Below the pieces are notes generated by a model. That model searched no databases. It was not told the DNA's origin and saw nothing but the letters and a program-made list of their open reading frames with translations. From the NCBI GenBank assembly GCA_032158295.1, contig CM063249.1, positions 7,145,195 to 7,209,194 of the forward strand: a stretch of 64,000 bases of DNA, given 5' to 3'. Both the position numbers and the translations under genes were made by a program. This document shows, piece after piece, positions 1 through 10,650 of this stretch (position 1 is its first letter; every line of letters begins with the position of its first letter). The stretch is from Pycnopodia helianthoides (taxonomy: Eukaryota; Echinodermata; Asteroidea; Forcipulatida; Asteriidae).

Positions 1-641
1 GGAGTCCTATATTGATAAACATATGACGCTTGGGCACCAGCGACGCTTTGCAACCTCGTCTCCAAACAAGGTGGTGTCCTGGCGGACAAGGTTGGTATCT
101 ACGTGGAGTTATCAAATTGTTAAGAAGGGGTTGTTTTGTGTGGGGGGGGGGTAATTTTCAGAGCGTGAGGTTGACGCGTTTCCGTATCCATTCTTTGTCT
201 ATTGTGAAAACAGTCAATGACAAGGATCTCTGCGTGTGTTATATATCAAACAAATACTGAATACATTTCGTTCGTGCATTGTCGTAGAATATATTAATCA
301 CTCGGTGAAAATTTGGCTTTTCCATCTGCTCGGCTTCGCCTCGTGAAATGGAATAATTCAGAATCCACCTCTTGGTTATATGATGCGACAATTACTCGCA
401 TAAAAACTACTGGACGTATGTAACGCCAAATTACCAAAGGTAAAGACGGTACTAATAAGGGCAAAAAGACACAAAAGTAGTGGGGAAATTAGCAACGGGT
501 TGGAAAACAGGTTGGTATTGAGACCCTTTTTGAAGGACAAACCAGTCTCTGTATTCAGGGCGAGTGTTCCCGTAAGGGACAGGGAGCAATGGGGAAAAAA
601 GGTGTCACTGGGCTTACTATACTACTAGCGTGATTGGCCTA

Positions 642-950
642 TTAAATGCACAGTACACGTTTTGACTCTGAAAGTTGATGGCAATAAAAAACTTACTTGG
701 TAAGAAGTACAGCAGCCTTGGGTAGTATAATGAATTTTGAGAAACTTTTGACTTTGAAGTACGGTTATGGAAAATATATCACTTTTTATTATTTGAATCT
801 GAGAGTCAAACCCTTTTCAGACTGTGTATTCCTATGGGGAATATTCTTCCTGTGGAAATATTCGCGACCACCTTTTGAAGTGAAATTTTCACAGGTTAGT
901 TTTATTGTATGTACTTACATTTATATAGGATTAACACAATCAGATCAGTA
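642..950 (+). mobile_element. truncated TTAA MITE (group D)
   Basis: Starts with TTAA then atgcacagtacacg, and matches the complete element at 27540-27956 through the internal words acttggtaagaagtacagcagcc and ggattaacacaat when read in pieces. The right terminal repeat expected after about 945 is missing, so this copy is broken at its 3' end. Confidence 0.6.
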
Positions 951-1109
951 GGGATCTAACATCAGAACCGTTAACGGGAATAAGGGCAGTCATAGCAAAG
1001 TGAAGAGAGAAAATCTGGGGCACTACGATTTTATGATTTAATAGTATTTCATTTAAGATGCAGAAGTGGGTTATTTACGGTAAAATGTAGACGGCTGTCA
1101 CCTTGGCAT

Positions 1110-1303
1110 ACTCTCATAGAGCTGCTTAAGCACAAAAAGTAGCTAAGCACAACACAATTTTGCTCACCAGAATAAGGTTTACCAGCCAAAATACCATTCC
1201 ACGTTTATCATCTGTGACTGGTATCCTGCTCACTTTTGCTTATTAACAGAAAAATGTTACGCACTATTTTCTGCTTAAAGCAGCTCTATGACATTGGGCC
1301 CTG
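1110..1303. mobile_element. hairpin MITE of the CATAGAGCTGCTTAAGCA family
   Basis: Left end ctcatagagctgcttaagca and right end gcttaaagcagctctatgac are imperfect inverted repeats. Internal words such as ctggtatcctgctc recur in the other copies (14881-15005, 28318-28506, 40360-40530). No coding capacity. This is the most frequent hairpin family in the window. Confidence 0.65.
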
Positions 1304-1999
1304 GATCAAAATATTGCCGAGGGATGGTGCTTGTAAAGCAATATTTTCCGCTAGATGAAATGCACAGGTTGCAGTCACATTGGAGGCACACGGGTGCCTT
1401 GTCGCACAATACAATCACCAAGTGAAATCTGGAGTATTCCACACCACAAGGTGATGATGGAAAAGCCAGATGTCATATTCTGTGACAGTGCACGAACGAA
1501 ACACTTTCAATATTTGTCATTTTAATTATCACACAAAAAACACAAAAAAGACACGGAAATCGTTCACACCACAATGTAAGATTTTTTTCCTTCTAAACAA
1601 CGACTCAATGTAGATACCAACCTTGTCCGCCGTGACACAGACTTGCCTCGTGTTGACAAACGGGCGGGAACGATTACTTTGGAAACGAAGCCGCAAAGCG
1701 TCCTATAAGACTCCTGTAATTTTGGAGCGTTGCGGCAGTACACATGGCAAAAAAGGAACACACGTGACGCATGTTCTACCAATCAAATGACAAGGATCAA
1801 TGTGTGCGGAATATAAAGCAATTTTAAATAACAACAGAAAATTACCATCATCCCGTCAACATGTTTTGCGATGGGTTTTTTTTTTTTTTTGTGAGGGGGG
1901 TTGCACAATCGACTAGAATCTGAGGCGTCGGCAATGGTGTTAAAGTTGAAAGTGGCTGCGTCCGTTTTGGTGTTTTTTCTTACAGGATGGTGGGTCAAA

Positions 2000-2352
2000 T
2001 CAACCGCTGGCCACGCCCTGTTCCTCTTGGGACACGGCCAAGGATATGCTAGTGGTAGCCGCAGAGAGATCGTGCACCTTCTCCCCCCTGCACGGCAATA
2101 CCAACGCCTTGAGGCCATTACGGAAAGCTTTATTTTTCACCGTGTAGATGAGTGGGTTCACGCAGGAGTTGCAGACGCCAAGGATGACGCCGAAGTGGTA
2201 GTAGGGCTGGGTGAAATCAACCGGCGCGGTCAGCAAGAAGCAGAAGAACATGGTCTGGTTCAGTCCCCAGCAGATGCCGTAGGTGATGACGACATGCACC
2301 AGTGTCTTCTGCAGCTCGTGGGCTGCCTGGGCTTGCCACAATTTTTTCTTGT
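2000..2352 (-). CDS. rhodopsin-class GPCR, last coding exon (TM6-TM7 and C-tail)
   Basis: This exon encodes the C-terminal third of a class A G-protein-coupled receptor, a seven-helix plasma-membrane receptor. It follows a minus-strand acceptor (ccacag, before 2352) and runs 353 nt to a TGA at 2000-2002. Read in pieces it shows TM6 (TLVHVVITYGICWGLN, where the usual CWxP is CWGL), then TM7 ending in NPLIY, the expected NPxxY motif. Helix 8 (VKNKAFRNGLK) follows, with a possible palmitoylated cysteine in VLPCR. The C-tail is short and serine/threonine-bearing and ends EEQGVASG. The upstream exon ends in phase 1 (donor at 3319), and joining G to AC gives a lysine-rich third intracellular loop (DKKKLWQAQ). 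The exon is intact. The ligand cannot be inferred; the sequence is peptide-receptor-like in style. Confidence 0.85.
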
Positions 2353-2379
2353 CTGTGGAAGGGGGAAAAGGGAATATTG

Positions 2380-2418
2380 GTGGTGGTGGTGGTGGTGGTG
2401 GTGGTGGTGGTGGCGGTG
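2380..2418. repeat. (GGT)n microsatellite
   Basis: About twelve GGT units with one interruption, in the GPCR intron 30 bases upstream of the TM6-TM7 exon. It creates artificial poly-Val, poly-Trp and poly-His reading frames that should not be annotated as proteins. Confidence 0.9.
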
Positions 2419-2940
2419 GTGATAATGATTAAAATGATCCAGGGTAACCAAGGGGGTGTCCCGTTGATGGCACCTCCTATTGTGAAAGGACATACATGTG
2501 CTACAGTCTGAGTTCATCCGAATGGTAGTTGGCGAGGCAACACTCGTAAAACTCTCGGGTCACAATAAATTGTGACCATTCTGCCGGGTCAAAATATTGT
2601 TGACCCTTTTCCGGGTCAAAAATGTTGTTGTTCATGACGTCATGCAAGGTTCTGATTGGAAAAAAAAACGCGTCACAGAGCAACTACCGCTTCGAACTGC
2701 GCCATTTTGTTTGTAATGTGCTTTCGTCTTTATCATCACGGAAGTGTTTGCTAAAGATTTATACGAGAAATGGGGGTTATATACTGTATACTATTATGTG
2801 GTAGCATTTGAAGGTAAGTTAAAGCTACTATTAAAGATACCATCTCATTTATATTTCATAAAAAATGAGCATGTGTGTGTGCGTGGTGGCATTTCATGAG
2901 TTACGTTTTGTCACCGGTCGACCCGGACGCAAATTTATGT

Positions 2941-3037
2941 TCTGCAGCACACGTCGGCTATGGAGTCAACAGTTAAGTGATAGGGAAGAACAGCCTATCC
3001 CTTAACTGTTGACTCCATAGCCGACGTGTGCTGCAGA
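2941..3037. repeat. near-perfect hairpin in GPCR intron
   Basis: Arms of about 40 bases: tctgcagcacacgtcggc on the left is matched by gccgacgtgtgctgcaga on the right, with only a few changes and a loop of about 10 bases around 2985. Flanking DNA (2555-3110) is rich in the words gggtcaaa and gacccgg, suggesting the hairpin sits inside another palindromic element. No coding content. Confidence 0.8.
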
Positions 3038-3319
3038 AGAAGAAAAAAATTGCGACCCGGACATGGTCATGTCGTGTTTGACCTGGAATCGGGGTCAAAT
3101 TTGACCCGGGAGTTTTGAGAGTGCAGAAGGAGATTCTGTCCTCGCACGGTAAGACATTGATGGAAATACGTTGTGATTCGTTTGGGACATACTCGAGTTC
3201 CCTTTGCCTAGGGTGAGGTGGTGGATGGGATCATGGTTTTTAACTACATCATTCAAGCCCTGGATCGGAGTAATTGTTAAAGGGTTACCTGAAGCATTAT
3301 GATTATGGCAAAAACTCAC

Positions 3320-4064
3320 CTGCACGGTCGGCTTGATTGTTGAGCCGGGAAATCTGATTCTTCAGACTGTTGACCATCTTCCAATTGCTGGCCAGCATGA
3401 ACCCGAGCGGCCCAGCGTAATACACGAAGTAGTGATAGAATGAGAACACAATCTGTACCTGCAAGCTCGAGAAGCCGATGTACTGGCAGACGTCGCGACC
3501 TTTCAGCTCGTACACAGCGAAGAAAAATGAGTTGTGCGCAAAGGCGAAGAGCCAGCACGCCAGGAGCATGAGGGTGATGTTGCGGGTGGTGTACAGTCTC
3601 TTGTACCTCAGCGGGTACACGATGGCCACGAAGCGCTCCAGGTTGATGAGCACCAGACTGCCCACGGACACCAAGATGCAGGTCCACATGACGAACTTGC
3701 TGACGTAGACGCGGCAGACGAAATCGCCAAACATCCCGGCCATCGACGGCGGAGACGGAAATAGGTGACGGTACCACCATGATGCATGACAGGAGGTCCA
3801 CCACGGACAGGTGGACCACAAGTAACTGTGCTCGTGCGCAGGTGACGGAAACGCAGTAGAATTGAGCAGATGAGAGTGTTCCCAATGATACCGGTGATGC
3901 TGATGATACCGTATGTTGTACGGACTACGGCGTGTCCTCGATGCCTCCAACTGACCAACCGGCATTCGAGTCTGGGGCACCGGTAACTGGAGGTCTGGCG
4001 GTAACAGTGTCATTCATTGTTGTATCTTTCAAATGTCCGTTATTAGTTTCAGTCAGAGCCTTGC
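3320..4064 (-). pseudogene. rhodopsin-class GPCR, N-terminus to TM5, with three frame breaks
   Basis: Encodes the N-terminal two-thirds of the same class A GPCR. The segments lie in order but in different frames. A possible start Met at 4015-4017 opens MNDTVTARPPVT (NDT could be an N-glycosylation site). TM1 includes GIIGNTLICSILLRF and TM2 LLVVHLSVVDLLSCIM. From TM3 the frame stays open: FVCRVYVSKFVMW, LINLERFVAIVYPLRY (ERF in place of DRY), TM4, an ECL2 cysteine (GRDVCQYIG), TM5 and the third loop, to a consensus donor gtgagt at 3319. Frame shifts are needed near 3925, 3825 and 3742. The downstream exon and splice phase are intact, so this is either a young pseudogene or a gene with uncorrected base-call indels. 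The 5' boundary is uncertain; an acceptor-like ctgccag precedes 4064. Confidence 0.75.
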
Positions 4065-4980
4065 CTGGCAGAAACAACAAAAGTATAGTTAAAGATGAAT
4101 GCGTTATAACAGTGTTTAGTGAAACTCGATTCGTGTCTTTCCAAAAACCTTGTGTGCCCTTTGACCTCCGCAGTGTTTGTTAGGACTATTGTGACACTGC
4201 CCAGAACGGACACTGCAAACCACAAAATAATGTTGCAACATCGCAAATTCACGGCATCGCAACCAATGTACACAAATACTTGCGATTTTAGATGTCCCCT
4301 TAGGGCCACCATACTTACGTGGATGTACAAAATCATACATCAATAGTTCAAAGCTAATGTTAGGCCAAATAAAGAATAAATAACATGTTTAGCGTCCCCG
4401 CCCGCTTCCATTTTTTAAAGGATAAATTTTAACCATCTCTGACGATTTTTTTTTTTTTTTTAATAAATGAGATCGTATTTTTAGCACACCGAAAATACAC
4501 ACAGAAAAAAAAGCTGGCAACCATCTCGAAAATTAGCCCGGTCGGTTGTCCGGAAAAATGTGTCAGGCGGCTATTTATAAAAATATAAAAAAACTCCTCC
4601 TCCCTTTTTTCAAAAAGCTAGGACACTAAACAATGTTGTGTTTTTGTTTTGTTTTGCCTTATCAATCATCCAGGTTCCATTTGGGGAAAAGCTTTATATT
4701 TCAAAGGGAGAAAAAATAACCGTCCTCCATCGTTTGAATGTGTATACAATGAACACACCAGACAGGTTTGTCAACCCGGTGAAACTGATGACTCCTCTTT
4801 GTATTTCCATTGTTTAGCGACGCCCCGTTGGTTTCCTACTGGTACACGAAAGCGAAGCGAGGACGTCCTCGCTCTGTCAAAACACCCGGATCCCTTTTGT
4901 TAACTCCTCAGTTCCAATGGATAGACATCAACACGTCAACATGTATGTCACAACCCGGGTAATTCAGGACTTCTCTTTGT
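4065..4980. other. intergenic or 5' intronic DNA, no gene seen
   Basis: AT-rich with T and A runs. The short open frames here have no recognisable motif or splice context. It could hold 5' non-coding exons of the minus-strand GPCR, but nothing in the sequence identifies them. Confidence 0.5.
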
Positions 4981-4992
4981 TATCCCTTGTTT

Positions 4993-5095
4993 TGAAGCTG
5001 TTGCTGCTGTTGTTGCTGCTGCTGCTGCTTCTGCTGTTTTAGCTGCTGCTGCTGCTTTAGCTTTTAGCTGCATTTAGCTGCTTTTAGCTGCTTTA

Positions 5096-5127
<32 letters not shown>

Positions 5128-5228
5128 AGCTGCTGCTGCTGCTGCTTTAGCTGCTGATGCTGATACTGATGTTTTTGCTGCTGCTGCTGCTGCTGCTGCT
5201 GCGTTTTTGTTGCTGCTGCTGCTGACGT
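4993..5228. repeat. interrupted (CTG)n/(CAG)n trinucleotide array
   Basis: About 235 bases of CTG triplets broken by ttttag and ctttag units. On the minus strand the frames read poly-Gln, poly-Ala or poly-Ser depending on register. No splice sites or flanking conserved protein support a coding role, so it is best called a microsatellite. CTG/CAG tracts of this length can form slipped hairpins. Confidence 0.85.
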
Positions 5229-6573
5229 CGTCGTCGTCCCCATTGTTTTTATACTCAACTAGAGCCCAAGATGTTTTTGGTCTGTCAAAACATTCCATCT
5301 CCCCTTCCCAAGTAAGAAGTTCTTTCATTAACACAGGAATTCAGAACGGTCGAAGGAGAGCTGCACAAATATATAATTTTTTTAAAAATTCTAAATTATT
5401 CACAAATATGATCGGCCGTTCGTGGAAAGGAAAAAAGGAAAATCTTCGTATGAATTTATATTATTTCATTTTCATTATACCCGAGAGGAACAACAGTGTC
5501 TGCGTTGAAAATTATCTTTTAAAAAACGGTGGGGAAAAAAGTATGAACCTTTGCTGCATAAATGTCTCCACAACTCACCCAAACTACTTTGCAAAAATGC
5601 TATCGAACAAAAAAAATCAGCCTTGCAACCAACGAGCATCTTGCGCATTAAGTAACCTATTCTGTTGCCGGAGTGAAGACAAACTTACCAGAATTCTCAC
5701 TAACGGATCCAGAGCATAGTGTCCACTTATTTCCTTGCGAACATGTTCGTCGTGACCGTGTCGAGTTGCTTCTTACTGCGGGGCTAAAGACAATCACAGC
5801 CGGGGAGTGGAGGGCGACAAATCTACGCTAGTGCTACGACGAGCCGCGCCATTTTAATGTCTGCATGCTTTTGCCCAGTCTTCTTGAAAACCGGGTGTTT
5901 TTTCCATCGTCAATGCATTAAACTATGAGGTATTAGACTGCAATGGTTGACCAATCACCAGCTTCGAGGACCTTCTCAAGATTTACCCGATCGATTCTAG
6001 AGCAAAAGGTTGTATAACTTGAGTTTCCATGGCAACACCGTCAAACTTTTTGCAGGAAATTATTTGCGTGCGTCATGTGAGCAGTTTTTAGGGGTTTCTG
6101 GGTTTGGTATTTTTTGTTTCTCCAATTTATTATTTTTCTAAGCACTCGAAATCGTCAAATGCTATAGTCATGCAGCGAATTAATCCAAAACTCTTTACAA
6201 TGTGCTTTTATGGCCCGTATTCATTTCTTGGGGTAAGACTGCAACAACAAAGACGCAACTCTCCCAAGAGCTTCTGCGGCAGAGATTCTGCGGTGGAGAT
6301 TTTGCGATTATAGTTTTTAGCGTAACCCCTGCTTCCCGTCTTGCCGTATAAAAATGGCATGCTCGATGAAATTACGAGAGAGATTAGAATGCATTATTTC
6401 TATGCCGACTGAAGCAAGTTCCTCCTAACGAAATAATGATAAGCTGTCGAGAGGAGACACGCAGTCTGCACAATGAAGACAAATTTATTCTCAGTTAAAC
6501 ATTTAAAATATTTCATTGTATTCATCTTGGAGTAGTTACAGCCCCATAAGATTTGTAGGTAAATACTTGAACT
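5229..6573. other. unannotated intergenic stretch
   Basis: I see no gene, tRNA or clear repeat here. An open frame of 170 codons at 5207-5719 starts inside the CTG array and has low-complexity, asparagine/lysine-rich composition expected from AT-rich DNA. Confidence 0.4.
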
Positions 6574-6960
6574 TTAAAGGAACATTACAGAATTGGTAAG
6601 AAAAAAAAACTTGCAAAATATACTTTTTGATCACATAAAACTTACTCGGTCTAATGGTGATGATAGTAGAAAACATCCCTTGAAATATTTCTGTCTGAAA
6701 TGCCATATTTGATGAGAAATGAATAAACTAATTCTCCGATTGGAGTTTATCGCTCAGTGAGCGTTTATTCATTTGTTGAATCTATATGATTTCATGCAAA
6801 TGTGTAATCGGTTTTTCACTATTTTCTCGTGACCCAGATGGCCGATCGATCTCAAACTTCTATAGGTTTGTCAGTTTATGTATATAGTGGAATACATAAA
6901 GTGCTTACACTGCCAGCAACTGTTTTGTTAGCAAAAACCAATTCTGTAATGTTCCTTTAA
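6574..6960 (+). mobile_element. TTAA MITE group A, copy 1
   Basis: A 387-bp element including the flanks. TTAA is followed by AGGAACATTACAG; the right end is the inverted repeat CTGTAATGTTCCT followed by TTAA. Terminal inverted repeats are at least 20 bp and continue as AATTGGT. The TTAA duplication is the hallmark of piggyBac-superfamily insertions. No transposase is encoded. Three more copies lie at 12035, 15721 and 17238. Confidence 0.9.
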
Positions 6961-7867
6961 TGAGCAAAATATAGATACAGTATTACAAGGTGTATATAGG
7001 CAGAATGATTTTGAATCTTTAAAAAAAAACTTTTTAACTTTCAATCCTACGGGAGTTACTTTGATAGGGAAGGTGCTCCTTCTTTTGTCGGATAGTAGAT
7101 TCATTTAAAGGCACTGGGCACCTTTGGTAATTGTCAAAAACCAGTATTCTCACTTGGTGTATCCCATCATATGCATAAAATAACAAATCTGTGAAAATTT
7201 GAACTCAATTGGTCATCGCAGTTGAAAAAAAATAACGAAAGAAAAAACACCCTCATTGCACAAATGTGACCCGCTCTGCAAAAAAGGCCCGTAAGTCGCG
7301 CTATCTCTTAGCACGCAAAAGGGCTCGTCAATGTTGAAAAGGTGAAAATTTCTTACTCGATGTGATTTTTTGTTTATCCCATTTTTGACATCGTTGATGT
7401 CCACTCTTTCATAATTTGTAAGATTGAATGTTCATTTTGATCAATAAAGTTGGAAAAAACCCGTGTTTTGTGTACAATTTGTTCGTGGTTTGTCCGATCG
7501 GTGTCCGTGGAATCAGTGGAAAGTTGCGTCTTTTAAACATCTGACACGACATTATTTGAAACCCCCCTATTATAAATTTGGTATCATCTGAAAGCGGAGG
7601 ACGTTGTCTTTCTAAATTTAGACATAGAAAAGATCAGAGGTCAAGATTAAAAGCAGGGTAGATTTATTACACGTAGACATAGAGCGCTTGTTGCTAGGGG
7701 CGTGGATCTTTGCTATCACATGCCCACAGTGTAGTGCACTCATTGGTCAATGCGCGCAATGTCGAGTGCGCGCATGCGCTGTGAACGATATCGGTTGTTT
7801 ATTCGCTGTCAGGTGACTGTCATGTGACTGTTTATTAGGTGCGTGCCACACGAAAATTCAGCCAACT

Positions 7868-7944
7868 CAACCTCGTCCCCAGGGTGTGTCGAGCAGTTGT
7901 AAACAATGTGGTTGGAAATAAAGTAAACCATGGGGACGAGGTTG
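7868..7944. mobile_element. mini CAACCTCGTCCCC element
   Basis: 77 bp bounded by caacctcgtccccagggtg and ccatggggacgaggttg, inverted repeats of about 15 bp. It matches both ends of the 313-bp element at 18487-18799 but lacks about 235 bp of its interior, so it appears to be an internal-deletion derivative. Confidence 0.75.
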
Positions 7945-8195
7945 CAGTCAACTGTGTTCAACTCAACTGACCCGTACTGCTCTGAGCGAAAAGACCTTGT
8001 TGAGAATTATTTACCACTTTTAGCCAAATAAATTAACTTTATTAGCCAACTGCTATTATATTTTGTATGGGTTCGAAGGATTAGTGTCTGACTGAAGCTT
8101 TGAATGATCCCCGTGATGCCAATCTTGTCAGGGAGGAGAGAGACATGGTTGGCTTCGTGGAAGATTACTTCGTTTACTTCCGATGTGAAAATGAC

Positions 8196-8240
8196 GATGT
8201 GGAATCAGAAACCGATTCGGAATCTGATTCCACATCGCCA
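8196..8240. repeat. short palindrome (GATGTGGAATCAG...)
   Basis: gatgtggaatcag and ctgattccacatc form a hairpin with a short loop around accgattcgg. It lies inside an acidic open frame (DDVESETDSESDS) in the nested transposon, so the acidic repeat in that frame is explained by the palindrome. Confidence 0.7.
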
Positions 8241-9540
8241 TCGATGCCAACGGATCTCTTCTGGCCGACGAACACCGCGGAAAGGCGAGTGTATTCCAGT
8301 GCGAATAAAAAATTCCCCCTCTTTGATTCCTTGTGTTTATTTGTTTGTTCTATTTATTTGGGCAAGTTTTTAGCCCAAAGATTATTTCAAAGTAGATTAA
8401 TCAACTTCAGATTTCAATGTGCTAGATTTTAATGGAAATACTCGGGTTTTAAACTAAAGTATTTTTTTTTTACCAAAATGTTACATTTTTACCCCAAAAT
8501 AGTTTCAACCATGAAAATACAAGATGGCTGAAGGGTTTAATGAATCAGGTTAAGCTGTTGCTTAAAAAAATACCGAAAAGTGGGGGAAAAAAAATTTTGC
8601 CAAAAAGCTCTTGTTTTCACCCCAAAATATTCTATTTAAATTCATTTGGTTTTCTAAAAAGTCCAGTTGGCATTAGGATTACTTTAAAAAGTTACTAAAA
8701 TTAAATTAAACTGCTATAAAATCGTCGTAATAATGACCAAGTGTGTTTTTGCCATTTTAAAGATACGAAAAAGATTGCGAAAAAGCACAATATGCAAATT
8801 AGTTTTTAAAAAGTGCGATGTAGAGCGTTAAATAAAATAACAAATATTTTGAACTTAATAAGTCATATTCAACAATTGGTGAAAATTTCAGACGAATAGT
8901 ATAATGGGAATGTGCTCGTTGCTAGGGTCTTTCTTAAGAACTTTGTACTAAAATAATTTAAAATACAGTGTAAAGTTTACAAGGCTGTTTCTCCTCAACC
9001 TATTTTGACCAAAATGGCAATAATTTTTATGCAAATTATGGTATAACTCTGGACTGCAAAAAGCTACAGACTTCTAACATACACCAAATTAAAGCTGAGA
9101 AAAGGCCCTTTCCAACCATGTATCTAACTCAAAAATAATTTTTTGCGACTTAAGGGCCTTTTTTGCAGAGCGGGTCACAAATTTGTGTGCTTTCAGTTGC
9201 ATAATAAAAGGCTTCAGCTGAAGTTTTTAATTATTTGAGTGAGAAATTACCTCTTTCTCAAAAACTACATTACTTCAGAGGGAGCCGTTTCTTTCGAAGT
9301 TTTATACTATCAACAGCTCTCCATTGCTTGTTACTAGGTAAGTTTTTATGCTAACAATGTTTTTGAATAATTAAAAATAGTGTCCAGTGCCTTTAAATAA
9401 TAACACCGCACGACCAGATAGTGGAAACTCATCAAAGTTCTTCAGAAAGTTCTTCAGCGAAAGCATCGTAAAAATAATGTTATGTTTAGTCAGGGATTGT
9501 GTGCACGTTGATATCCGGCTTATTTTGATTGCGTCAATGT

Positions 9541-9939
9541 GGCGTGTCGTGGCCGAGCGGATAAGAGCACTGGACTCAAGCTCTGGTTCGAGTCCCGGTC
9601 GTGGCACTTGTGTCCTTAAGTAAGACACTTAACCATTTATTGCTGCTTCCTTCGGATGGCACGTAAAGACGTGGGTCCCGTGTGTTGTGTAATGCACATA
9701 AAAGAACCCAGTGCACTTATCGTAAAGAGAAGGGGTTTGCCCCGGTGTTCCTGGCTTGATTGGCTGCATATTGCGCCACAGCACCTTGTAAACCATTACA
9801 TGGTGCTATAAATGAATATGCCTCATACTTCAAAAACGTTGCTCCATATACCTTGCAGGAAAAAAATACTGAGGGCTTTGATACGCCCATTGGGATGTGA
9901 TAAAGCGCTATATAAGAACCGAGTGTTATTATTATTCGA
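9541..9939 (+). mobile_element. tRNA-derived SINE type 1 (Ser/Leu-like head)
   Basis: The 5' end reads gtcgtggccgagcgg, a Pol III A box of Ser/Leu-tRNA type, followed by ggttcgagtcccggtc, a B box. The body carries gtgtccttaagtaagacac and aaaagaacccagtgcactta, and the 3' end is gcgctatataagaaccgag followed by (TTA)n. A diverged second copy lies at 50743-51036. The long variable part and the repeat tail show it is a SINE and not a functional tRNA. Confidence 0.85.
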
Positions 9940-10650
9940 AATAAACCACAGTGATTTATCACTCGTTATCATTGTAACCATAGCTCTATTTATGATGGAG
10001 GCCATTAGGGCACCTATTGATTTACGACTTTCTTTCAAAACACTTCTCTCCTTGACCAATCTGCTTGTTTGTGATCTTCCCAGCCGGGTTCAATCCTTCT
10101 TCTTTCTTTTTTTTTTTACAATATAGGCTATATAAAAAAACACCATTTGAATATGTTTATCCAATGAAACCATTGGGTTTTTTTTAAGACAAGTGCCTGT
10201 CTTGATAAAGACAGGACCAGTCTAGAAAGATGAGAGACTATTTTAAACTCCACCAAGAAAAAAAATCCTAAAATATGTCTCCATTTTTTAATGACTGACT
10301 TATTTATAGTACAATCTCAAAGTACTAGGCTACTTCGTTATTTTATAACGGTATTTCAACTATAACCCGTCCTTAAGAATGAGCAGGAACGAATTGCTAT
10401 AAATTTTATTTTGTTTTGTTGTAGAGACATTCTTAGCCACTTTGGTTATATCCTACGTTTTTCATTTTTGCTTTTGGCAAAATGTTCTTTTCCATTGTAA
10501 TGTATTTAATAATTGTAAATTATGTCGCAATTCAGCGGTATGCTGCATGCTATAATATTTTTTATAAATAGACCAGACATAATAAATTGCCATTATTCGC
10601 TGTTCAAAACTACCAAAATTCAGTAAATTGCTTTGATGTGTGTTTCTCTT
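9940..10650. other. intergenic stretch downstream of PAN-like gene
   Basis: AT-rich DNA with no recognisable coding or repeat structure. It should contain the 3' untranslated region of the minus-strand gene ending at 10651; I could not single out a polyadenylation signal with confidence. Confidence 0.4.

Larger units (their letters stand above)
1..1830. repeat. repeat-rich left edge with large diverged inverted repeat
   Basis: No convincing gene. The segment around 75-110 (ggacaaggttggtatctac) recurs in reverse complement at about 1605-1632. A second match, with the word gacgctttgc, lies near 45-60 and in reverse near 1690-1705. The word aatgacaaggatc recurs in direct orientation near 215 and 1788. 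This looks like the long terminal repeats of a decayed element whose left end may lie outside the window. Two smaller MITEs (642-950 and 1110-1303) lie between the arms. Confidence 0.4.
7266..9178. mobile_element. 1.9-kb TIR element nested in the TTAA MITE
   Basis: The ends gtgacccgctctgcaaaaaa and ttttttgcagagcgggtcac are perfect inverted repeats of at least 20 bp. A 4-bp direct repeat AAAT flanks the element on both sides (7262-7265 and 9179-9182), consistent with a target-site duplication. The interior has no recognisable transposase. It contains a small acidic open frame (8100-8432) and a copy of the CAACCTCGTCCCC element, so it is itself a composite. AT-rich, non-autonomous. Confidence 0.75.
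7105..9396. mobile_element. TTAA MITE (group C) interrupted by a second element
   Basis: Left end TTAA-AGGCACTGGGCACC (7105) and right end GTCCAGTGCCT-TTAA (to 9396) are inverted repeats with TTAA flanks. The outer MITE resembles the 24041-24409 element (gtgtatcccatcatatgc on the left; attacttcagagg and gagaaattac on the right). Its centre is split by a 1.9-kb insertion, annotated separately. Confidence 0.8.

Noticed and set aside
4049..4336. 95-codon minus-strand frame as an extra N-terminal GPCR exon
   Set aside because: Not in frame with the NDTVTARPPVT start and shows no signal or helix expected there.
5064..5334. Poly-Q/poly-A/poly-S proteins on the minus strand
   Set aside because: Products of the CTG array read in different registers; no flanking conserved protein.
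9541..9605. Functional tRNA-Ser/Leu
   Set aside because: A and B boxes are present but it continues into a repeat body with a (TTA)n tail and has a second diverged copy.
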